From Gymnorhina tibicen (lineage: Eukaryota > Chordata > Aves > Passeriformes > Artamidae), in the NCBI GenBank assembly GCA_013399875.1, contig VXAZ01009368.1, forward strand, positions 752,061-816,060: a stretch of DNA of 64,000 nt, given 5' to 3'. A model generated the notes under the pieces. It ran no database searches. It was given only the letters and a program-made list of their open reading frames with translations, and was not told where the DNA came from. Shown here one piece after another: positions 29,401-41,400 of the stretch. Each line of letters begins with the position of its first letter. Within the stretch, counting starts at the first letter, position 1. A program made the translations under genes and the position numbers.

Positions 29401-32400
29401 ACTTTTCAAAACAGTTTGTGCTTCAAGGACACAGAGATTAGGTACTTCTGCAGCAGGCAGAGGAAGCACTTTTTTTTCTTCTGGCTTTTCGGTCAGTTTC
29501 TTCGGCTCTGTTTCTTCGGAGAGGGACGGAGAGTTGAGGTTTTTTTCTTCTTGGGACTTCGGTTTTTTTTCCCTTCTTCTCTTCTGGACTTGTTCAGAAC
29601 ACCAGAACATCAGAACCCCACCGGGGGACCTTCCACCGGCCTGGAGGGGGGGACCCCCACGCCGACCCAGCTCCGAGGAGGAGGAGAGAGACCACACCCA
29701 CAGAAGGACTCTAAAATCTTTCAGGTTTTCTCTCCAGAGCGAGAGATTTTATTATTTAGCATTATTAGTATTGTTTTCCTGTGTGTTTGTTAAATAAATA
29801 GTTTGTATTTTCTCCTTCACTTTCCTCTGAGGAAAATTTGTGTTTTCCCGAACCCAAGTGGGGGAAGGGGTGGTTTGTAACCTGCCTTCCTTTGAGGAGA
29901 CGTTCCTTTTGGACATTTCCCTGAATTTGGCCTAAACCGTCACACCAGTACAGAAAATACTTTTGAGCAAGGGTATAGACCCTTTCATGGGCTTTCTGTA
30001 CCCAGTAAATTTGTATGATAAATGAGAGTAGCATTCTCCAAGCTTCAAATAGCCTAGAAACATAATGTAAGGTGTATCATGATTGAGACCCACTTCAGAT
30101 TTTTCTGAACTCTTATGTCAAATCCCATCCTATGCTAGGGATTCAGCAATAAAAAAAAATAAAAAAAATAAAGCACACCCTTGTTTACTGATTAAATTTG
30201 TATTTCAAATGCCCTTGCCTAGAAAATTCAACGTATGTACAGAAAGCCTTTTCCTTAAGCTAGTTATAAGCTGTATTGTCTATATCCACATAACAGACTG
30301 TATATATGAAAAATAACCTGATTTATAAAAGAATTTCAAGGCATATCTATCAAATAGCTTTTTACTAACCTGCTTCCTAATGTATTTTTTTAACGTGAAG
30401 GAACAATAACCACAGTCTTCATATTAGTAACCAATACCATATTTCAATTAAAAACAACAACAACAACCCACCAACCAAAAAAAACTCCCCATCAACAAAC
30501 CAAAACCTGAAGTAATTGTTAAATAAGAACCCTTAACTTTTTCATAAATAGAGTGTATCTCTACAAGTCAAAAGCTAAAGTAAAAGTCTCAACTGACTCT
30601 GCAGCTCTAATAATAAAGGCTTTTTTTATTTTCTCTTTTCATTACTTTTATCCTACAAGCTTAACTGCCAGTATCTTTCACAAAACAGCATTTTCATCAG
30701 AATAGAAAGATAATATAAAAGCTCTACATTGTCTGCAAGGGTCAGCTTTTCCTTATTAGGTTTTAAGTAGCAGAAACTAGTTCTGCAAAGAAAACATACT
30801 GTAATTATTGTACTCAACAGGTAGCTTCAGTAATCAGGCCAAAAGCAACACAGTGGTCATGTCATTCTCAAAAGATCAGCATTTTCCCATGCTTCTGCAT
30901 AACAAATGCGTTGCAGATTAATTGAAAGCGTACAGGCCATCTTAGAGCCCAAATTAATCCGAGCATTTGATATCCCCTTCACTTCATATGGAAATGCCAT
31001 TCAATGGCACCATTTTCATAGGGACAAAGTGGTTTTTGATAACAAGTGGAATGTAAATCTCATGAGAAAGAAATCAATCCAGCCCAAAGAACTCCAGAGT
31101 ATTGATCTATGTGCATTATAATTTCACAAGCTTGAAGAGAATTTGTAAGTTAAAGGGGAAATGATTACAACCACAGAACAGCTGCTATATCACAAAGTTT
31201 TCTTTTAACTGTGCTAAGAAAGCAAGAAATAAGCAGTTTCTGAAGTTAAAAGTTATATGTGTTGAATTAAGTCTTCAGTTTGTTCAAAATCAAAGAACAT
31301 TTGATTTAATTATGATTTTTTTCTTGCAAATGCAAAAACTCTTTAAAGAGCTGCAGATTTGCAAATAAAGTTCACACCATTCAGTTTTGATCAACAAGTC
31401 TCTTGTCTAAACTGAACTTAAAAGCTGAATGAAAGATTTTTACAAAATCATTTTTCAATTACACAGAACTTGGTTAAACCTTCCATATTTGCTTCTGCAA
31501 AACAGGTGAAACTTTTTCGACTAAAAAGTAACAGTTTGTGATGCAGCAACAAAAATCTATAGAATATAAAATTCCAAAGCTGCAAAGTAAGAGATGGAAA
31601 ACTTCCTCTCACAAAAATGAGATTAATCTTAACAATGCAAGACAGACAAAAACCCCTGCTGGGTATGGGGGTTTTTGTTTGTTTGCAACAAGTAAAGTGC
31701 TTTTGAACACAAACACAAGACTTTCACTGAGAACCGCAAAGAAATCAGGGGCCCCCTGAGCTCGGCTCCAGACTAATGCCTAGTCTTTTATTGTGTTCAT
31801 CTTTCTGTCACAGCTTCGAAAAACTTACAATTTCATTTAAAGCACAAAAATAAATTCTAGATGTTGAAGTTGAGATTTCAACCTCACCCAGACACAGGTA
31901 TGAGGTACTGATTTTCATAAAAACAGAGTGAAATTTCAAGTTCTGTTTAACTGAACAGGTCTCAGACTGCTTTAATCTTCCATTACACTTAAAAGAACCC
32001 TGTTTGTCATCCAGAAATAAGTTTCAGTTGTTCATATAACATGTATACACATGAAAATTGTTTTCTCACATGTTCCTCTCCATTTCAAGTGTGAAGGCAA
32101 CACACAATTGTATCCCAAACCGATACTTTACACCCCATAAAAACACTGTACCTAATTCTACTACATAGTGTAAGTAAATATGGCAGGTAGGACAATACAG
32201 TAGCCTCCAAGTTTCCTGCATGATTTTTAGTATGATCCTAGGTAACTTTAGCAACTGCAAATTGGCGTTTCAAAAACTCACCTATTCTGTGAGCCCCAGC
32301 AAAAATTTGCAAAGTGCTATTATAATGAGAAACCATCAAAAAGAGTAACTTATACTGACTGCATATCCCTAACTTTTATCAATTACAAAGCCTCAATAAT

Positions 32401-35400
32401 GCTCTCAGCCCAGATGAAATCTCCCTACTACAAGGACAGGTATTTACACACTCACTCAGAAATGTTCACCCAAGATGAGGTTTCTATCCAGCCTAACTGG
32501 ACCAGTAAAGATACCATGGGATTCAACTTCCTTCCACATCATTTTCCATACCTCATCTGAGCAGGCATCTGCAGTTTTCCTGCGGGAGTACCCTCTGTCT
32601 GCTAATATCCAACTGAAATGTCAAGCTTCTGCTAGAATCTGTTCATCATTTTTTCATTATTTTTTCCATGAAAAATATCCATGTCAGGGTGCAGTCTTTA
32701 CTGATCTACCTGTTTTCATGAAACTTACAGGAATATAACCACAGTAACTAAAAATCATTAGTACTCACAGAACTGAACTCACATAAAAGTATATTGTTTG
32801 AAAGTTATCTCAAATTTAAGACATGTCCAGAAGATTAACAACTTCTTTAAATATTTAAAAATGTTTTTTTTAACAACTAAAATGTAGGTCTGTACAGAAA
32901 CACCACTTCCAAAACCCATTTACTATATAAACACTACTTCTGTAAACTTTTCTACCTTTCAAACACTTAATCCCTATAATAAAATTAATAAACCATGAGT
33001 TTTTGTTAAATTATTATATAAAACAGAAATCAACACAGATTATGTTTTTTAAAGCTTTGTAACAATTATTTCAAAAAACTGAGGGTGTACAAACACAGCT
33101 TTGCTTAGGTAAAACAACAGGCCTCTTAAAGTGCCATGAAAATCACCTGTGAAGACTTCTATCTAAATCAGTTCTAAAAACATCTGCCAAAAAAAGCATT
33201 TANGGACCCTCCTCACACAGGTCACAAGACCAGGTGAGGGGATCCTGGCCAGCTGTCTTGTGGGGGGTGTTAGATCTCTGAATTCACCCACCACTGAGCT
33301 GCTGAGCCCCCTGGTTCCCCAGCCATCCCAGCTGGTGGCTCGGGGACTACAACAGCATTTAATTAAAATTAAATGAAAATGCTTCACTCCCTTCACTGGA
33401 CTCTCAGATTTTATCATTCCAAATTAAAGAAAAAGGAAGAACCTTAATAATCCTAACGACAATTTCTCTATTTAGCAGTTTTGCTAAAAAATAATTAGAA
33501 TATTACTATTCCAAGGTATTTGCATAGAGCAGAGTTTGGCACAGAAAGTTTCTAAATAAGAACCACATCACAAGAGCTAATTCCAGTTGTAATTCACTCC
33601 AAGACCACAAGTTACATTTATACTTTAACCTTTAAAGTTGAAGGGTTAACTAACCATTAGTTGATGACTTTGCTTTTTCCTTACAGCAACATCAATAAAT
33701 TTATATATTTTGTCAACACACTAATATCTGCAAAAGTAAAAGATTTAACCCCTCTACCCTAATGTGGTTTTGAGTAGCAGTGAGAACCAGGATTACATGC
33801 CAAATTATGGACCTCAGATTGATACAAGTCTCTCTTGCAAGTCAGCAAGGCAGACAGGAGAGGTACAACAGCATCAGCTCTTCAGAACTGCTGTTAACAG
33901 CTGGCAGTGTCCTAGTAGGGAAAATGCAGGCAAATAAATCAAAAGATTAATGACAAGCAAATTATTCTGTGTTCTGTACTCTGCACATATCACACAATAC
34001 AAAGTTACTATTTATTTAATTTGTTAAAAATTTAATTAAAAGTACTACTATGTGACAAACCTAGTGCAAAGGAACTTCCAGCCACCACAGATAAACCATT
34101 CTAAGCCTCTTCTTCTCTGAGAAATTCTGGCTCTTGGTAGAGTATGGTAATCACTTTCATCATTTTCAAAGCCTTCTTCTGACATCATTAGTGGCATTTC
34201 ATCCAAATGAGAGGACTCATCTTCCACTTGGTACCTGGACAAATGAAATAAAAGCACTAAATAAAGAGCCAATACATCACTTTTTATTACTGAGATCTCC
34301 TAAAGTAACAAGTTAATTTTTGCCATATGGAATTTTATTAGGGAGGTATTTTCATCTAAGCATCTCATGCATTTTTGTTAACACATTAACAAGATATTCT
34401 GATTTTAGTTAAAATTGTGTAATACAGCAAAAAGGCCTGCAATCATTGTCAATCACAGTATAAATAATTCCAGGGAAATTCTTGGTTTTTATATAATCTG
34501 TGCATGCAAATTTGCAACCTCCTACTTTCCAAAGGATTCTCTGTAAGATTTTGTTAAACAGAAGTTACTTCGCAAAGCTTATAGCAGACACAAGTGACGG
34601 CATTTTCATGGAAGTACAGACTTTATATTTTCACTGTGCTTCTTCAACCTGCCTTCCTGATGTCTCTTCTTGTGCGTGCAGGCCTTTGAGCCTCACTTTC
34701 TACACCATCAGTATCTTGGTTTTAATTACAAAAACATTATAGTTACTCTTATAATTCTACACAAAAACATTCAGTGAGTCAAGAAGATTTGCCTATGGGA
34801 CCCAACATTAAGCTAACAATGGTCCTTTCCTCTCCAGAAACTATTATCCACTCTAATTTTATATTTCTGGAATGCTTTTTAAGCTAAGGCAAAACACTGG
34901 AATAGTCAGTAAGAAAATTCTCTTAAGTGCATGCAAATCGACTAACTTAATAATTTCATACTTTTATACCTTTGGGAAGATGATTGAAAGAAGATGCACT
35001 GTTACTCAGAATTAGTAAATTTAAATTTTATGAAGCTGTATTTAAAGTCATCTCTTATAAGGTGAATCCTGGGACTGTCCCATTTTCTCCATAGCAACCT
35101 AAACCCAAACCATATGAAAATAGTAATTAACAAAACTGGAAATTCATCCCCTTTATGTGAGAGAGCAGCTGGTGTGCATGGAGTTCTGCCTAGGGATGGA
35201 TGAGGAAGCAACTGAGAGCTTCTGGGTTAGGAGCAAGGAGAGAACAGGTAAAGGCAACATTTTAGTAGGTGCCTTCTAGAGACCACCTGAACAGGAAGTG
35301 CAGGTGAGGCCCTTTACAGACAGAGAGGAGCAGCTTCACATTCTCAAGCCCTGGTCTTGATGAGGAACTTCCACCACCCTGGTATCTGCTGGAGGAACAA

Positions 35401-38400
35401 TGCTAAAGGACATAGGCAATCCTGGAAGGTCCTGCAGCACTTGGACAACAACTTCCTCCTCTAATTACTCAGGAGGAGCCCATGAGACGAGCTGCTCTGC
35501 TGAACCTCATACTCATCAAACAAGGAGGGGCTCACTGAGGATGTGAAGGTCAACACAGCCTTGACTGCAGTGATCATAAGATGGTGAAGTTCAAGACCCT
35601 GAGAGCAGGGAGGAAGGTGGCAAGCCTGGAATTCAGAATGGATTAGGCCTTTTCAAGAACTGTTTGAAAGAGTACCATGGAATAAGGTCTTGGGGAGAAG
35701 AGGGGCCCAAAAAAGCTGGTTAGTATTCAAGGATCACCTACTCCAAGTTCAAGAGATTCCCATCCAATGGGATGGCCCTGACTGGACAAACAAGGAGCAG
35801 TCCAAACTTGGACACAAAAATGAAGTGCACAGAGGGTAGAAATAAGGACAGGTAACCTGGGAGAAATACAAAAACATTGTCCAAGCTTCCAGGGACAAAG
35901 CTAGAAAAGCTATAGCCAAATGTGATTGAATCCAGCCAGGGATGTCAAAGACAAGAAGTTTTTAAGTACATAGGCGAGGTAAGAAAGACTAGGGAAAATA
36001 TGGGCTCATTGCTGAATAAGACAGGGGATATAGTTATACAGGACATGGAAAAGGCTGAGGTACTGGACGCCTTCTTTGCTTCAGTCTTGATTAGCAAGAC
36101 CGACTTTCAGGAGTCCCAGGTCTCAGAAAGCACGCAGGCAGCCTAAAGCTGCCTAAAGGAAGATGAGTTAGGGAACACTTAAGCAAACTGAGTAGGCATA
36201 TATATACATATAGATAATTTTATATATTATAGTATCATATATTTCATAGAATATATATAATTTATGTAACAAAATACATATAATGTATTAATAGTATTAT
36301 ATTACATACATTTATATATAAAAATATTAAAATATTATGGGCCCTGAGGGGATGCTCCCACAAGTGCTGAGGAACCTGTCAGATGTCATTGCAAGGTCAC
36401 TTTCAAAAATTTTTGATCAATCATGGCAACTGGGAGAAGTGACTAAAGACTGGAGGAAAGCAAATGCCACTCCTGTTTTCAAGAAGGGAAAGAAGGAGGA
36501 CCCAGGGAACCTGCCCAGACCTTCCAGTCTCACCACAGTCTCTGGAAAGGTGATAGAGCAGCTCATCTTTGGAAACCTTTCCAAAAAAAGCACAAGAAAA
36601 TCATGAGGAGCAGTCAGCATGGCTTCACCAAGGGGAAGTCCTACTTGACCAACCTGATAAACCTGTAATATTAAAAAACTGACCTAGTTTTAGGTAGACA
36701 AGGAAAGAGCAGTGGATAGTGTCTCCTTAGACTTCAGTAAGGTCTTAGATGCTCTCTCCTATACAATTCTCATAGACAAGCTGCTGCTGTAGTAGCTGGA
36801 TGAGAAGACAGCGAGATGGATTGAATTCTGTCGTAATGGCCAGGTTCAGAGGGTGGTGGTCAGAGGCACAAAGTCCAGTTGGAGGTCAGTACACTAGGTC
36901 AGTGTACCCCAGAGATCCATCCTGGCTCCAGTCCTGTTTAACATCTTCATGGATGATGTGGAAGATGGGGCAAAATGCACCCTCAGCAAGTTTGCGGATG
37001 ACACAAAACTGGAAGGCCAGATGAACGTGCTGCTATCCAGTGCAAACTTGACAGGCTGGAGAAACAGGCTGATGGGAACCTCACAAGCTCAGCAAGAAGA
37101 ATTGCAAAGTTCTGAACCTGAACAGCTTCATTCACCACTATATGCTGGGGGCTACTCCAGGGAAGTAGCCTGGCAGCAAAGAATTTGGGGATCCTGGTGA
37201 ACATCAAGTTGACTGTAAGCCAGCACTGTGCCCTCGCTGCAAAGAAAGGTACCCGTATCCTGGGCTGCATCAGGCAAAGTGCTGCCAGCACATCAAGGGA
37301 GGAGATCCTTCCCCTCAGCTCAGCACTGGGGAGGCTGCACCTGGAGCACTGTGTCCAGTACAAGAGAGACATGGCCATGCTGAACAGAGTCCAATGAAGG
37401 GCCATGATGATGAGGAAGGGACTGAAGTATCTCTCCTACAAGGAAAGAATGAGAGAGCTGGGACTGCTCAGCCTGCAGAAGACAAAGCATAGGCAGGATC
37501 TTATTAATATCTATGGACCTGAAGGGAGGTTGTGAAGATGACTGAGCCAGCCTGTCTTCAGTGCTGCCCAGTCACAGGATTAGAGGCAATGGGCACAAAC
37601 TGAATGTCAGAAGGTGCCATCCCAACATCAGGGAACGCTTTTAACATGAGGATGACAGCACGGGCGTGAGCTGTGCATGGAGATTGTGGCATCTCCATCC
37701 TTTGAGACATTTAAAACCTGTCTGGACACAATCCTGGGCAAGCAGCTCTAGGTAGCCTTGCTTGAGCAGGAGGGAGTTCTGCTGACATAGAGCAGCACCC
37801 TGAACAGTATTCAGTCCAAAGTCTTGATAGACAAAGCCGGTGTTTTATTTTAAAAAGCAATATTACAAGCACAAGGAATGAGCATGACAAGGCACCATCA
37901 CTGGGCTTGCATTTTTTCAACTCACTATATATTTAATACAAAAACCTGAAATCATTTCCTTTCCCCCTAGATTTTCTGTGTTGAGCCCTATTGGATACAA
38001 GAATATATATTAAAGCAGTTATTAACCTTTTTGAATGCCAGGAAAGGGAGGGAGGGAACAGAGGGATTGAATATTAGATTTCTATTGGAAAGGTACACCA
38101 CATACTTTACACTGGCTATATAATAAATTGGTATCAACACAATTAAGAAGTAAACTCTAATAAGGAAGGGGAACAAAGAGCCCCAAACCCACTATTGTTT
38201 AACAAGTCTTCTAGACACTCCCTCTTTTCTTTGGCAGGTAATGCCCTGATTTCTGCACCTCCTTCGAATCACTTGGTATGGAACACTATTAAGAGATGTT
38301 AATGTATTCAGACCAGATCAGCAAACATTGCATAACTAGGAATAATAATAAACAAACACCTCTCACACCCAGTTTCAAGTCAACTGAGTATCAGAACCTT

Positions 38401-41400
38401 AAGTACATTAGACCTTGTGACAACAAATCTTCATCAGTTTCAAATGGTGTAAAAGCACCACCACATTGCAGAAAACACAACCAAAGTTTCAAACCAAAAT
38501 AAACTGTGCTAACTTAAAAGTTACGCGATCCCACAAATTAATTATGTTAGAATATGGCATGGAAAATGCTTTCCAAATTATTGCTAAGAGAACCCACTTA
38601 AAAAAGTTTAAAACAAACATGAAAAACTTGATCTTCACAATCTTGTTTGCAAAAAGCTGTATCTGATGGTTAGTTTAATATGACAATCTAGCAATATATT
38701 TTCTCTTACTATTATTATTAATGGACATTATGAAAAAAACTATACAAAAAATTCTCTTCACAAAACACAGGAGTTATTACAGGTTAACATCCATATTATA
38801 CCAAATAACATTGATTGCTCTCAGACTAGATCAACACCAGGCAATAAAACCACTGCTTAGAAAACACTCAAGACACTACTTTATTCTTAGACTTCCAGTA
38901 AGATAGGCCTGTGTTTAAACATGCTCCTGTTCAATGCTTTTATAATATTTTCTAATTAAACTTGTAAATTACATTATCACAGTTTTAATAGAGAGCTTTA
39001 TGTTGCATTGTGTTTTGCTCTTGGACATACACTTAATGATGTATTTTAATACCACCCAGTGAAATCACAGTCTGCCAGCTGTAATGGAGTGTACAAGATA
39101 TCACAGAGTAACACACCCCTTTTACTTCCATACAAAGTTACCAAGTGTCTGATTTGAAAAATAGTATCTCTTATAAACAACAGTAACACAGTAAACATGG
39201 TAAAATCCTTCTTGAAAGAACACACTAATGCAAGAGAATCATGGGAGAGAGATTTGACAGAGAAACATTCACAGATATGCTTAATATTTAAATCTATTTT
39301 GTAAATGTGGTAATATTTGCAGAATACATTGATCTTCTAATCATAATTTCTTTAAGATTTGTTTACCATTATATTAAAGACAAGGCTTTTTTCCCACAAT
39401 CGGTATCTAGGTTTGTACTTTCAAATATGCAGCTTCACCAAGTAGTGAAGATAATGAGCATAATCACCATCGTGTTTGGTAAGCCTGACTTCAAAATACA
39501 GCCTCTGAACTGGCAAGCAATTTATTCTGTTTCAAAAGCAATTTTGCTATTGTGTTGGAAAATTGTACTTCAGTATTTAAAAACAGTAAGATAATGAATA
39601 ATGGATTTTTCATAACTAGGATGAGGACAAAAATCTTTGTGTCTTTGTTACCTAGTATTTTTGTGCACTTAATTGCTTGAAGTGCTGATTTTCCTTGAGT
39701 GACAAATCAATTAAGTATAATCCTAGAAACTTGTATTAAGATAGGGAAGCACTGAAAGCAACATGAATAAAGAAGCCACAGTGAAAATATCAAAACTCTC
39801 AGCATGACTGCTACTAGATCAGGTATGAAGAAAACTATCTTGACAAAATATGGTTTCCTAAGAAAAAAGGAATATTAATATTAAACAACTTCCCACAAAA
39901 TCTGACTAGAATATTAGGAATATAATTTAACAGACTTAACTGAAAGGAAGCGATGTACAAGAAATACTTGTAAGTGAAATTTTGATATAAATATCTGCTG
40001 TGGAAAAGATGTCTCAAGTCACATGTACCTACATCATTCCACTTTGATGGTTGTTTGCCAGAGTAGGTGCAGCTGCAGAGTTTCCAGTAATGGAAGCCAT
40101 TCTAAGTTATTTAAATCTAACTTGGCTACCTATTTAGATCCATAATACTTTCTGTGTTTTCTGCCAGTTTTCCGTTACTCTAAAAGAGCAATATTCAAGG
40201 CTGCAGCAGGAAGGTGCAAGACACAGGGCAATTGTGGCTGCATGCTCTTCTGGTTTTACTCACTGACCAAATACAGAAGCAATATTTATGAAGAGGTTTT
40301 TTTTATGTGTTTGATTAAAAGACCCAGGTAGGAATATAAGCACTGTGTCAGATACTGCATAAATATTTGTTCCTTGTCACCTATCACTTTTGCTATAGAC
40401 CATCATTCACAAGAAGGAAAAACAAAGCTGATGTCTTAAAGCAGTATTTCTCAAACCTAGTGAGGTAGGAAAAAGGAGTGCATGGTCATGAGTCTATGCA
40501 TGAACTGGACCCAGGAGATGGCTGTGGGATGCAGAGTAGCATGGAAGAGAGGCGGCAGTGGAAAAAGTCTTGAGTAAAAAAGCTGAGAAAGACCAGCTGA
40601 GCTACTGCCACCCACCACTGTGACCACGTCGCATCCTGTGGAGGGCTGGTGATTTGGCTGAGCGGCTGTGGCAGCCACAGGACTCCCTCTGCTTCCTGTC
40701 ACAAGCAGAGGACAGAGTGAGCTGCACAATCTGTCTCACTCATATCCTGCTCTACCTCCAACCTATGTGAACACTTTCCAAGTCTGAGAATAAAGGGGGA
40801 ATCTGCCAAACTGTAGAGAAGCAATAGGAGAAAAAAAATGAAGAAAGAGACAGGTATATCCATACGAAGAGCAAGAATTGTTTCTTAAAGGATGACCCAC
40901 CAAATCAGCAACTGCTGTGGACTGCCTTTATCACTGACAAAACTGTTCAGATCGTGTCCTGTAACAAAGAAAAAATTCCCAGGAAACTGCAGCTGCATAA
41001 ATTTTATTAAGAGAGGAACATTCATCCATAACCTTGTTTATAACTATACAACGTATTTTCATGTAACCCTTCCTCTTAATTAAATAACCAGTGTATCCAT
41101 AAAACAAATTGCTTTGCAATTTAGAAATTTAGAAAGTTACCCAAGAAAAATCAAATTACAAATACTTATTTTCCTCAAATATTACCCTTCATCTCTAAGA
41201 ATTAGAAGTTACCTTTTCCTCTAATTTCAAACACCTCTGTGCTTCACACAGCAGTAAATTCTGTTAAACTACAAAGCAATCATGCTGTTCCTAGATTACA
41301 ACAGAAGCTGAAAATGGAAAAATCTTCCACAGCTAAATGCATGAAATTTAAAGAATTTCTTTCAACCTCTTCCTAAAAAACACAGAAAAGCTATTTCAGA

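Larger units (their letters stand above)
24872..34060 (-). other. ATP9B intron 2
   Basis: This 9.2-kb intron contains a CR1 3' end (26405-26530), a solo LTR (29284-29944), a possible conserved non-coding block (about 30900-31120) and a short GC-rich insertion carrying an N (33201-33354). The remainder is AT-rich and featureless. Confidence 0.85.

Noticed and set aside
29362..29797. Overlapping open frames of 111-141 codons
   Set aside because: They lie inside the solo LTR in low-complexity CT-rich sequence, on both strands, with no resemblance to a known protein.
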